DNA of 33,642 nucleotides. Source: an uncultured Bacilli bacterium (GTDB lineage Bacteria > Bacillota_I > Bacilli_A > RF39 > UBA660). Within the stretch, counting starts at the first letter, position 1. Each line of letters opens with the position of its first letter. A program made the translations under genes and the position numbers. Where the stretch lies: contig CANPZG010000014.1 of assembly GCA_947588765.1 (NCBI GenBank), forward strand, positions 1 to 33,642, written 5' to 3'. The notes beneath the pieces were generated by a model. The model saw only the letters and a list, made by a program, of their open reading frames with translations. It had not been told where the DNA came from and ran no database searches. Positions 23,617 through 31,590 of the stretch are shown here, piece by piece.

Positions 23617-24561
23617 ATGACAATTGTCTTTAAAATAAGTGAAAATTTAAAACCAAAATTAATAAAATATTATGAAAATATGAAAAGAGATAAGACTCCT
23701 CCTTATGCTGTATTTCAAGCCCAAGAAGCTGATACTATCATTACTTTATATGAAAGTGGTAAGGTTATGTTTCAAGGAGTATCCGCGGATATTGATGCTA
23801 ATATTTGGATTGATTTAGAAAAAAAGTTTAATAATAGGGATATTGATATAACAACGGGTAAAGATAAAAATAAAGAAAAGAAAGAGAAAAAAGAATATGA
23901 TTATCATTTAAATAGTTATAATGCCCTAGGTTCCGATGAAGTTGGTACTGGTGATTACTTTGGACCTATCATTGTTTCAGCAACATATGTTGCTAAAGAA
24001 AATCAAGAATATCTAAAAGAATTAAAAGTTGGTGATTCAAAAAAAATAACTGATGAAAAAATCTTAGAAATAGCCCCTTTAATAATGAAAAAAATACCTT
24101 ACACTACTTTAAAAATAGATAATGCTACTTATAATAAAAACTATCAAGATGATTTAAATATGAATAAAATAAAAGCTATTTTACATAATAAAGTTTTATT
24201 GAGTTTACTTGATAAAGGTATTAAGCCCGAAAAAATTGTTGTCGATCAATTTGTCTTTCCTAAAAAATATTTTGAATACTTAGCTACTACACCTAGAGTC
24301 GTTAAAAACATCTTTTTTACACCTAAAGCAGAAGATCAATGCTATGCTGTAGCGTGCGCTTCCATCATATCCCGTTATTTCTTTATTCAAGAGATGGATA
24401 AAATGGCAAAAGAATTAGGTAAAGATATTCCTAAAGGGGCAGGAACACAAGTTGATGACTTTGCCAAAAAAATAATACAAGAAAAAGGCTTTGATTATTT
24501 AAAAAATATATCGAAATTAAATTTCAAAAATACCACAAAAATAAAAGACTATCCTCTTTGA
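23617..24561 (+). CDS. rnhC: Ribonuclease HIII
   Basis: A 314-residue RNase HIII, which removes RNA from RNA-DNA hybrids. The N-terminal ~80 residues are the TBP-like substrate-binding domain (FKISENLKPKLIKYYENM...YESGKVMFQG). The catalytic RNase HII-type domain begins at LGSDEVGTGDYFGPI (Asp-Glu pair), continues with VGDSKKITD and IVVDQFVFP (third acid), and AEDQCYAVACASIISRY (fourth acid). The GTG at 23605 is part of the AGAGGTG ribosome-binding site, so the ATG at 23617 is the start. Confidence 0.96.
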   Translation: MTIVFKISENLKPKLIKYYENMKRDKTPPYAVFQAQEADTIITLYESGKVMFQGVSADIDANIWIDLEKKFNNRDIDITTGKDKNKEKKEKKEYDYHLNSYNALGSDEVGTGDYFGPIIVSATYVAKENQEYLKELKVGDSKKITDEKILEIAPLIMKKIPYTTLKIDNATYNKNYQDDLNMNKIKAILHNKVLLSLLDKGIKPEKIVVDQFVFPKKYFEYLATTPRVVKNIFFTPKAEDQCYAVACASIISRYFFIQEMDKMAKELGKDIPKGAGTQVDDFAKKIIQEKGFDYLKNISKLNFKNTTKIKDYPL

Positions 24562-24607
24562 GTAATGTTAGCCTTTTTAAAATATTAAATAATTGCGTAT
24601 AAATATT

Positions 24608-24865
24608 TTACCTACGATGTCGAGGTTCTTCTTCATTATTATTTTGACTTTTAATAATTAATGATTCGTAAAAAGCTCTATTAACAGCTTCTGCTTGTTC
24701 CATCGTAGTCCATTCTCTACCATCAACTGATTTAAAAGATATGCCTTTACCATAATCTGTTCTTAAATCGACATCTGGTTCTAGTCCTTTTCCATAGGGA
24801 GTTAAAACATCCACACTTTTTCCTTTAACAACATTATATTTTTTTATATCTTCATATTTATTCAT
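24608..24865 (-). CDS. Small hypothetical protein, 85 residues
   Basis: Not recognised. It has three spaced P/T-YGKG-like or TDYGKG elements (LTPYGKGLEPDVDLRTDYGKGISF), then REWTTMEQAEAVNRAFYESLI, a helical stretch, and a charged tail EEEPRHRR. No membrane segment. TGGAGG precedes the ATG. It converges with rnhC, with only an AT-rich 46-bp gap between them. Confidence 0.6.
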   Translation of the reverse strand: MNKYEDIKKYNVVKGKSVDVLTPYGKGLEPDVDLRTDYGKGISFKSVDGREWTTMEQAEAVNRAFYESLIIKSQNNNEEEPRHRR

Positions 24866-24956
24866 AATAGAATCGCCTCCATAAAATATTATATCATTTA
24901 TTTGGAATTATCACAATATATTAAAAGTTTGTAAAAAAGAATTGAAAAAATTACAT

Positions 24957-24986
24957 AAAAAGAGAAAAATAAAATTTCTCCTTTTT
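24957..24986 (-). terminator. Terminator of greA
   Basis: AAAAAGAGAAA (24957-24967) pairs with TTTCTC-C-TTTTT (24975-24986) with one bulge. It lies 57 bases after the greA stop, and the minus-strand 3' arm ends in five T. Confidence 0.65.
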
Positions 24987-25043
24987 TAATATATATCTTT
25001 TTAGTGATTCTACCAATTAGGGTTTAAATTATAATTTTTATTT

Positions 25044-25511
25044 TTAAGCAATTTTTACAACTTTAATGTTATAGCCACCATTTGGACTTTCAACATTAAC
25101 GACATCACCTTTTTTGTGTTTTAGCAAAGCTATTCCTAAAGGTGATTCATTAGATATTTTATTATCAAATGGGTCAGCTTCCATTGAGCCAACTATTTTA
25201 TATTCTTCTTCTTCCCCATCATCATAGCTTATAGTTACAGTAGAACCTAAGTTAATGATTGATTTATCAGAATTATCAATAATTTCACAATGTTCTAGCT
25301 TATATTCTAATTCAGCAATTTTTGCTTCAATGATTGCTTGTTCGTTACGAGCAGCATCATAATCAGCATTTTCGGATAAATCCCCTAAAGCTCTAGCTTC
25401 TTTTAAGGCTTTAATTACTTCAGGTCTTCTCACGGTTTTTAATTCATTTAATTCTGTTTCGGCTTGGAGATAACCTTCGGCTGTTAAAACAAAATTATTT
25501 TCATTTTTCAT
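25044..25511 (-). CDS. greA: Transcription elongation factor GreA
   Basis: A 155-residue Gre factor that stimulates RNA polymerase to cleave backtracked RNA. The coiled coil carries the tip acids in LGDLSENADYDAARNEQ (D and E at the tip), followed by the C-terminal globular domain with GSTVTISYDDGEEEEYKIVG and SPLGIALLKHKKGDVV. A TTG at 25523 is too close to AGGAG, so the ATG at 25511 (spacing about 13) is chosen. It ends the yrr-type gene cluster, as in Bacillus, but udk is absent from the 118-bp gap before it. Confidence 0.96.
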   Translation of the reverse strand: MKNENNFVLTAEGYLQAETELNELKTVRRPEVIKALKEARALGDLSENADYDAARNEQAIIEAKIAELEYKLEHCEIIDNSDKSIINLGSTVTISYDDGEEEEYKIVGSMEADPFDNKISNESPLGIALLKHKKGDVVNVESPNGGYNIKVVKIA

Positions 25512-25629
25512 CTTTTCTATCAAACTCCTTTTAGTTCAACAAAAACAATATTACACTAAAATTATCTATTTGTCAAATACTTTTATATTATATGTTAAAT
25601 ATCAAAAATAATAATCATAAATATTGCTT

Positions 25630-26817
25630 TTATTCTTCATAATAATCAAAAACTTTAATGCGCATCATGTCATATTTTTGTAGTGGTTTATCTAATTTTA
25701 AATAGACAATCATTTGGGGATGTCTCGCTACATCAATTAAGTTTTTATCTTCATCATATATTTCTTTTACTTCATAATCAAAGGTTTTGGTATTAGGTCC
25801 AAAAAATTGCACTACATCTCCTACTTTAAAATAATTTCTTTGTTCGATTTTAACTAATTGGTCTTCTTTATTATATTCTAATACTATACCTAAAAAGTCT
25901 TTATTAGATACTTCATCTCTTCCCCAGAAATATTGTTCTTTTTCAGTAGGCAATTTATCATAAAATTGGGGTGTCGAATCTCTATTGGCACAACGATTTA
26001 AGATATTTAAATAATATTCTTGGGCTTTTTTAGTCAAAGTATGATTTAATATCCCATCAATTATTCTCCGATATACTAAAATAACTGTCGCAATATAATA
26101 AATTGAACGCATTCTTCCTTCTATTTTAAATGAATTTATACCAATATTCATCATATCTTGAATAAATGGTACCATATTTAAATCTTTCGGTGTTATAGTT
26201 AAATCTTCTTTCCCATCAACTTTGTAATTCCATCGGCATATTTGGGCACATCCTCCTCTATTGGCATCGCGATTTGTCATATAGTTACTTAAAACACATT
26301 TGCCTGAGAAAGAAGTACACATTGCCCCATGAATAAAGACCTCAATTTCTAAACCAGTATCCATTTTTATTTGTTTGATATCTTCACGACTCGCTTCTCG
26401 AGCTAAAACTATTCTTTTAATACCTAAATTCTTCCAAAATTGAGCCGAATAACTATTTAATACACTGGCTTGAGTAGATAAATGAACCTCTAAATCAAGG
26501 TTTAATTCTTGCACGGTTTTGACAACAATAATATCACTAGCAATAATTCCATTAACTTTTATTCTCGCTAAATCTTTTAAGTAGTCTTCTAGGCCTTCTA
26601 AATTATCATCGTGAAAAACAATATTTACAGCGACATATACTTTTTTACCAAAATCGTTGGCAATTTTTACGGCTTCCGCAATCTCTGGAATATCAAAGTT
26701 TTGCGCATTAGCCCTTAAACTAAAGTTTTTTCCTCCAAGATAAATAGCATCAGCTCCATAATAAAAGGCTAAATAAACATTTTCTAGTTTTCCGACAGGT
26801 GCTAATAACTCAACCAT
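25630..26817 (-). CDS. Peptidase U32-family protein (YrrO/TrhP-like)
   Basis: A 395-residue U32-family protein. In bacteria, members act mainly in tRNA or rRNA hydroxylation, and despite the family name proteolysis is doubtful. It begins VELLAPVGKLENVYLAFYYGADAIYLGG, has the U32 signature EVFIHGAMCTSFSGKCVLSNYMTNRDANRGGC with the cysteines thought to hold a cofactor, and FKIEGRMRSIYYIA. Its ATG at 26817 overlaps the end of the previous U32 gene (ATGGTTGA, 8 bp), indicating coupling. The pair corresponds to YrrN-YrrO (TrhP1-TrhP2), linked to 5-hydroxyuridine formation in tRNA. Confidence 0.92.
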   Translation of the reverse strand: MVELLAPVGKLENVYLAFYYGADAIYLGGKNFSLRANAQNFDIPEIAEAVKIANDFGKKVYVAVNIVFHDDNLEGLEDYLKDLARIKVNGIIASDIIVVKTVQELNLDLEVHLSTQASVLNSYSAQFWKNLGIKRIVLAREASREDIKQIKMDTGLEIEVFIHGAMCTSFSGKCVLSNYMTNRDANRGGCAQICRWNYKVDGKEDLTITPKDLNMVPFIQDMMNIGINSFKIEGRMRSIYYIATVILVYRRIIDGILNHTLTKKAQEYYLNILNRCANRDSTPQFYDKLPTEKEQYFWGRDEVSNKDFLGIVLEYNKEDQLVKIEQRNYFKVGDVVQFFGPNTKTFDYEVKEIYDEDKNLIDVARHPQMIVYLKLDKPLQKYDMMRIKVFDYYEE

Positions 26818-27589
26818 GATAATCACCACTTTTTAATTTATAAATTGTTTTTTCTTTTAAGAGAAAATCAAAAGTATCAATATTATCTACTTTTCCTTCT
26901 AAACAAGCTAAAATTTTATCTTTATCTAAAAAGACGGGATTAAAATAATAATATAAAATATTATCTAAATTGGAATAATCCTCATAATAAAAATATTTTT
27001 TAGTATAAAAATAAGTTCCATAATCATTTTCAATTATTCTAAAATATTTCTCATCAATATGAGCATCCATTAGTCTTTCATTTTCTAAATTATGATATTT
27101 ATGATAATTAGTAAGTAAGGTTCTTCTTGAATACATTAAAGGAATAGGTCCAAAAATATATAAAACTAAAGGTTTATTACTCTTTTTTAAGATTTCTTTA
27201 ATTTCCGTATTCGCTAAATCAGTACTAATCATTACACTATCAACATAATCTAAATAATAATTAATCGCTTTACTACTATTAGCTAAATGATTAAGCATCA
27301 ATATCTTAGTAACCTTTAAATCTTTGATAACTTCAAGGACTCCTAAATCATCAAAAACTATTCCTTTTATTTTATTATTACGATGTAATAAATCGTTTAA
27401 CTTTAAAATATCAGCATTAGTTAAAATTCTATTTACTAAAACAAAATCATCAATTTCCGTTATCTCAAATTCTAAATTATAACCAACACAAAAAGATTTA
27501 AGAGGATACAAAAGAGTATAATCTTTTTCCCTTAAATCATTAATAATATCTTTACTCGTAACTACAACTAATTTTTTTTCGTTTTCCAT
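26810..27589 (-). CDS. Short U32-family partner protein (YrrN-like)
   Basis: A 259-residue protein in the position of YrrN, the first of the two U32 genes. It is shorter and more divergent than the usual ~310 residues. A U32-like barrel is still visible (NADILKLNDLLHRNNKIKGIVFDDLGVLEVIK, then YVDSVMISTDLANTEIK, then LYIFGPIPLMYSRRTLLTNY), but the cysteine cluster is absent. It overlaps the O-methyltransferase by 22 bp and the next U32 gene by 8 bp, so all three are translationally linked. It probably acts as a non-catalytic partner, which is inference. Confidence 0.78.
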   Translation of the reverse strand: MENEKKLVVVTSKDIINDLREKDYTLLYPLKSFCVGYNLEFEITEIDDFVLVNRILTNADILKLNDLLHRNNKIKGIVFDDLGVLEVIKDLKVTKILMLNHLANSSKAINYYLDYVDSVMISTDLANTEIKEILKKSNKPLVLYIFGPIPLMYSRRTLLTNYHKYHNLENERLMDAHIDEKYFRIIENDYGTYFYTKKYFYYEDYSNLDNILYYYFNPVFLDKDKILACLEGKVDNIDTFDFLLKEKTIYKLKSGDYHG

Positions 27590-28167
27590 GTACTTACTGA
27601 TAATCCATCTCCTATATCATAAAATTTTGTATCAAATTCTGGATTATTTTTTAAAAAATCAATATAACTTTCTATTTTTTGTACTAATGATTTTAAATTA
27701 CCTTTATCTAATTTTGCTGATTCACCGACATAACCATGAAACTTAATATTATCGGTAATTATAACCCCATTAGGATTTAGAAAATATTTATATTTTTCAA
27801 AAAATTTGGTATATTGCCCTTTAGCCGCATCAATAAATATTAAATCATATTTTAAATCTTCACTTAAATTAAGTTCTAAAGCATCTTGATAAACTACATT
27901 TATTTTCTTTTCCATCCCACATTTTTTAACATTTTTTAAGCATTCCATATATCTAACTTCATCACGTTCAATCGTGGTAACAAAAGCATTAGGGCTACTT
28001 GAAGCCATAAGAATAGCCGAATAACCAATAGCACTACCTATTTCTAAAATATTTTTAATATCATGTTCTTTAATGTATTTCATAATAAAGGCAATTGATT
28101 TTTTTTCAATAATTGGAACATTATTATCAATTGCATATTGTTCCATTTCTAATATATTTTGTTTCAT
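27568..28167 (-). CDS. SAM-dependent O-methyltransferase, YrrM family
   Basis: A 199-residue class I methyltransferase of the O-MT/YrrM type. In Bacillus this family (TrmR) makes 5-methoxyuridine in tRNA from the hydroxyuridine produced by the U32 pair. Motif I is ILEIGSAIGYSAI, the acidic ribose-binding loop is TIERDEVR, and LIFIDAAKGQY and IITDN supply metal-binding residues. The frame opens at 28209, but AAGGAG inside the last codons of mltG places the ATG at 28167, two bases from the mltG stop. Its order with the U32 genes supports a tRNA wobble-uridine role. Confidence 0.92.
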   Translation of the reverse strand: MKQNILEMEQYAIDNNVPIIEKKSIAFIMKYIKEHDIKNILEIGSAIGYSAILMASSSPNAFVTTIERDEVRYMECLKNVKKCGMEKKINVVYQDALELNLSEDLKYDLIFIDAAKGQYTKFFEKYKYFLNPNGVIITDNIKFHGYVGESAKLDKGNLKSLVQKIESYIDFLKNNPEFDTKFYDIGDGLSVSTWKTKKN

Positions 28168-28168
28168 C

Positions 28169-29203
28169 TTATACTCCTTCATTTTCCTTAAAAGTAAGGA
28201 ATTCTTCATAACTACTAGTAAATTTTACTTCACCAGTTTTTATATTAGCATAAAAATAGATATAATCAGTGTCAGCCGGATTAATTGCCGCATCAATACT
28301 CATAATACTTGGACTACATATTGGTCCTACTGGTAAATCTTTTTTCGTAGAAAGACGCGTATTATAAGGATTGACGTTATCTAAGTCTTGTTGGGTTAAA
28401 GCTTCCTTTAAACTTTTTTTCATTCCATAATAAGCTGTAACATCCATTCCTAAATTCATATTTAAATCTAATCTTTTATAAATAACTTGCGCTACTTGAT
28501 AACGATCATCTTTTTTAACTGCTTCTTTTTCAATGATTGAAGCCATGGTTAATAATTCATGAAAACTATAATTAGATGCCTCAATTTTTTCTTTATAACC
28601 CGCAATCTTTGTTTCTGTTTCTTCAATCATTTTGGTAATTATTTCTTCAAAAGTAGCAGTTTTATAAAATTCATAAGTATCAGGGAAGATATAACCTTCT
28701 AAAGGATAATATAAATCAGCATTTAAAATGCTATCATCAACAAACCAAAATTTATCAATTAATTCTTTTAAGAAATCTTTATCGCTACTCTTTTTTACTA
28801 AATCAGCAACTTCCCAATTATAATTATCGGCTATTTGTTGTAAATATTCTGGAAAACGCATACCTTCAACAAAAGTTATATGAACAGTATTAGCTTTAGC
28901 ATTTCCCATATTTAATTCCCTAATTATTTCTTTAGTATTCATACTCTTACTTAAATTATATGTACTAGCTAATAATTTAGAATTATGGAGCTTGATATAA
29001 ATTAAACTAGCAAATTTTGATTTTATTAAACCAGCATTATATAAATTATTGACAATATCTTTTGTTGATGTGCCAGCATCTACTGTAAAACTTACAATTT
29101 CCGTATCATTACTTACTTTTGTTAGGCTTAAGTTATACCATAAAAGCACACTCGCTATAACTAAAACTACCACACTAGCAATTATTATTAATACTTTTTT
29201 CAT
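28169..29203 (-). CDS. mltG: Endolytic murein transglycosylase MltG
   Basis: A 344-residue MltG (YceG/YrrL family), which cleaves nascent peptidoglycan strands and sets glycan length. A single N-terminal membrane helix (residues 4-22) is followed by a LysM-like part (TVDAGTSTKDIVNNLYNAGLIKS) and the catalytic domain with LEGYIFPDTYEF, the catalytic Glu225 in ASIIEKEAVKKDDR, and NPYNTR...LPVGPICSPS. Complete. GAGGTTGATTAAAA precedes the ATG. Its presence shows the host has a cell wall. Confidence 0.97.
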   Translation of the reverse strand: MKKVLIIIASVVVLVIASVLLWYNLSLTKVSNDTEIVSFTVDAGTSTKDIVNNLYNAGLIKSKFASLIYIKLHNSKLLASTYNLSKSMNTKEIIRELNMGNAKANTVHITFVEGMRFPEYLQQIADNYNWEVADLVKKSSDKDFLKELIDKFWFVDDSILNADLYYPLEGYIFPDTYEFYKTATFEEIITKMIEETETKIAGYKEKIEASNYSFHELLTMASIIEKEAVKKDDRYQVAQVIYKRLDLNMNLGMDVTAYYGMKKSLKEALTQQDLDNVNPYNTRLSTKKDLPVGPICSPSIMSIDAAINPADTDYIYFYANIKTGEVKFTSSYEEFLTFKENEGV

Positions 29204-29205
29204 TT

Positions 29206-29478
29206 TTAATCAACCTCTTTATTATTTGCTCTTGTATCTATTTGTTCTAATAAATCATCAAGCATTTCTAATTTTTCTTCATCATTCACGGGTTTAATAA
29301 TAACCCCATCGCCATTATTTTCCAGTAATCCGGCATAAACGATAATATCACCCATATCATTTTTTTCATTCTTTGTATATAAAATATAGGAACCAGTCTC
29401 ATCTTTAACATCAACTTTAATTAAAATATCATATATTTCCTTTTTTCCATTGATTTCTATTTCTAATTTATTACTCAT
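29206..29478 (-). CDS. DUF1292 protein (YrzB family)
   Basis: A 90-residue DUF1292 protein of unknown function, conserved in this position in Firmicutes. It has a short beta-rich core (KEIYDILIKVDVKDETGSYILYTKN, then GDIIVYAGLLENNGDGVIIKPV) and an acidic C-terminus (LEMLDDLLEQI). Its ATG overlaps the stop of ruvX (ATGA), so translation is coupled. Confidence 0.9.
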   Translation of the reverse strand: MSNKLEIEINGKKEIYDILIKVDVKDETGSYILYTKNEKNDMGDIIVYAGLLENNGDGVIIKPVNDEEKLEMLDDLLEQIDTRANNKEVD

Positions 29479-29891
29479 TTTTTCAATCCTTTTAAATAAC
29501 TTTCTAGTATTATATTCGCCGCAATCGCATCAACAACATTTTTTTCTTTTATTTTTTTATTACCAGTTTCCTTTAAGATATTTAAAGCCGAAACTGTTGT
29601 TAATCTTTCGTCTACGAAATGGATATTTACATTTAAACTTTCTAATAACTTAGCAAAATTACGACTTCTTTCAGCAGCAAAGCCTTCTGTATTATCCATA
29701 TTTTTTGGTAGACCTAAAGCAATATCCGTAATATCTTTATCTTTAATTAATTTTTCGATTGTTGGAATTAATGAAGCATAATCTTCTTTTTTAAAATTAA
29801 TAACTTCCATAGGAGTTGATAAAGTATTAGTCTTATCACTAATAGCAATACCTAAAGTTTTCGTACCTAAATCTAAACCTAAAACTCGCAT
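29475..29891 (-). CDS. ruvX: RuvX/YqgF nuclease-fold protein
   Basis: A 138-residue YqgF-family RNase-H-fold protein, involved in pre-16S rRNA processing and perhaps in Holliday-junction resolution. It starts RVLGLDLGTKTLGIAISD (first catalytic Asp), has ALGLPKNMD, VHFVDERLTT-like VNIHFVDERLTT (Glu) and a terminal VVDAIAANIILESYL (Asp). Its ATG follows the ireB stop without a gap. Confidence 0.96.
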   Translation of the reverse strand: MRVLGLDLGTKTLGIAISDKTNTLSTPMEVINFKKEDYASLIPTIEKLIKDKDITDIALGLPKNMDNTEGFAAERSRNFAKLLESLNVNIHFVDERLTTVSALNILKETGNKKIKEKNVVDAIAANIILESYLKGLKK

Positions 29892-30134
29892 TTATTTACC
29901 TAAATAAGCATTAATTAAAGCCATTAATACTTCACTACGATCAAATTTTTTAATCTTTTTACGAGCATCTTTGTAACTCGTTATGTATTTATCATCACCA
30001 GTTGTGAAATAACCTACAAGTTGATTAGTAACATTATAGCCTTTTTCTTCCATTGCAGCCATAATTTCATTTAAATTTATTAATATTAATTCTTGTCTTA
30101 GTTCTTTAACATCGAAGATACTTGTTCTATCCAT
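29892..30134 (-). CDS. ireB: IreB regulatory phosphoprotein (DUF965)
   Basis: An 80-residue IreB/YrzL protein. In enterococci it is phosphorylated by the Ser/Thr kinase IreK and affects cephalosporin resistance. It matches the family throughout: FDVKELRQELILINLNEIMAAMEEKGYN, then NQLVGYFTTGDDKYITSYKDARKKIKKFDRSEVLMALINAYLG. It heads the operon ireB-ruvX-yrzB-mltG-yrrM-U32-U32. GGAG precedes the ATG and a near-consensus promoter lies just upstream. Confidence 0.96.
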   Translation of the reverse strand: MDRTSIFDVKELRQELILINLNEIMAAMEEKGYNVTNQLVGYFTTGDDKYITSYKDARKKIKKFDRSEVLMALINAYLGK

Positions 30135-30155
30135 ATCATCACTCCAACAACAATT

Positions 30156-30184
30156 ATTTTATCATTAATTTGCTTCTTTATCAA
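30156..30184 (-). promoter_or_regulatory. Promoter of the ireB operon
   Basis: On the minus strand TTGATA (30179-30184), a 17-bp spacer and TAAAAT (30156-30161). It is the head of the seven-gene operon. Confidence 0.75.
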
Positions 30185-30198
30185 GATTAAGCAAAAAA

Positions 30199-30219
30199 TT
30201 CGCTTATTTTATAAGCGAA
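30199..30219 (-). terminator. Terminator of the tandem paralogue pair
   Basis: TTCGCTTA (30199-30206) pairs with TAAGCGAA (30212-30219) around a 5-base loop. On the minus strand TTTTTTGCTT follows. It begins six bases after the 30225 stop and insulates the ireB operon. Confidence 0.85.
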
Positions 30220-30224
30220 CATTT

Positions 30225-31589
30225 TTAAATATTTCTTTTTAATTTTTGGGGATATTCACCATCAAAAATAGCATTACAATAAGCATTATAGTTTTTATTT
30301 AAATAATATTTATTTAAGTATTTGACAATATTTTCATCTAAAGTTAATTCATAATAAGCACTAATATAAAGAATTTTTTTAATTATTTTGGTATATTCTT
30401 GTTCTTCTTCAAAAATATCCGTGATGTAGTAATATATTTCACTCGCAAACTCTTCAAAATCTAATCCTTCACTATTGTTTGTTGTTTCCATATATTCTTT
30501 TAATATTTCTTCATCAAGTAAAGATATATTTGGGTCATCAAAAATATATATTAATCTAGTTTTAGTATTTAATAAATCGCTTTGTTCTTCCGGCTTTAAA
30601 TAAATTAAATATTGGTTAATATAATCATTTAATTTTTCTAAATAAGTTACATAAAAGATAATATCTTGGGTATCAAAGAAAGCTTGCGATTCAATAATAT
30701 CAAAATCTGTTTCTTCTTCCTCCATCTCATCTATCTCTTCAGCTTCAATGCTTGATAAACCTAGAGCCATACGTGAAGCAATGATATCTTCCATCATCAT
30801 TAAACTTTTTTCATAAAACAACGGAAATTTACCAAAGATAGCTTTATGAAATGAATCTTTTAACTTAGAGTAAGTAATATCTACATCATTTTTACCCCAA
30901 GGACTATTAACGTATTTTTCCCAGTTAATAGGGAAAAAGTTCGTCGATTCTTCATTTTCAATTTGCATTTCGCATAATATATTTTGATAACCAAGTAAAG
31001 TATATTCAGCTTTTTGATTTAAATTATTTAAAAACATAATTCTTTTAAAGGAATAAAAAGCCATTAATTTATCATCTATATTATTGCTATAATAAAATTT
31101 TTCAATTTCTTGTTCTTGGTTTAAGAAACTATCAATTATCTTTAGACATTTAGTAATACCTAAAGTTTTTAAAGAAGGTAGATGTTCAGAAAGAAGAACA
31201 AATCGATTACTTACTTTTTCTTCAATTACTACCTTATTAATTAAATTTTCTAGTTCTTCATAAGTTACACTATCTTTTAGTTTAAGAATATTATCGTTTA
31301 AATTAAAAGGGTTACTAGTAGAATTATAATTATCAATTATACTAACAATATCATACTTAGCTAAAAACTTCTTTAAATAATCTTTATCATAGCTATATTT
31401 TACTTCACCTTGCCAATCACTGGATTCTCCCTTATTTCTACTGTGATAATATAAAGATAAAGTTTCTTCTAAAACAGCATTAAGATAATTATTTATTCTT
31501 CCAACTGTTATTTCTTTTCTTTCTTCATACTTAATTAAATTTTGGAAAGCTTGTAATATTAAATAATTATAGGGAACTTTAACTACCAT
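30225..31589 (-). CDS. Hypothetical protein, paralogue 2 of tandem pair
   Basis: A 454-residue soluble, acidic, largely helical protein; family not recognised. It shares its layout with the neighbour at 31591. N-terminus VPYNYLILQAFQNLIKYEE aligns with IPYDFINILAFSILKKYEN, a mid-region KAIFGKFPLFYEKSLMMMEDI with FAIFGNGTLIYLKLDKILSDM, RLIYIFDDPNISLLDEE with RLLYMLDNPNLCLYQED, and the C-terminus ISAYYELTLDENIVKYLNKY with the equivalent ASYYELTMDEEIVNIINKY. It has an acidic insertion near residue 285 (EAEEIDEMEEEETD). The start follows GGAGAAGTAGA, one base after the neighbour's stop. Confidence 0.7.
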   Translation of the reverse strand: MVVKVPYNYLILQAFQNLIKYEERKEITVGRINNYLNAVLEETLSLYYHSRNKGESSDWQGEVKYSYDKDYLKKFLAKYDIVSIIDNYNSTSNPFNLNDNILKLKDSVTYEELENLINKVVIEEKVSNRFVLLSEHLPSLKTLGITKCLKIIDSFLNQEQEIEKFYYSNNIDDKLMAFYSFKRIMFLNNLNQKAEYTLLGYQNILCEMQIENEESTNFFPINWEKYVNSPWGKNDVDITYSKLKDSFHKAIFGKFPLFYEKSLMMMEDIIASRMALGLSSIEAEEIDEMEEEETDFDIIESQAFFDTQDIIFYVTYLEKLNDYINQYLIYLKPEEQSDLLNTKTRLIYIFDDPNISLLDEEILKEYMETTNNSEGLDFEEFASEIYYYITDIFEEEQEYTKIIKKILYISAYYELTLDENIVKYLNKYYLNKNYNAYCNAIFDGEYPQKLKRNI

Positions 31590-31590
31590 T

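Noticed and set aside
28073..29653. Plus-strand frames opposite mltG, yrrM and ruvX
   Set aside because: Shadows of strongly conserved genes on the minus strand.
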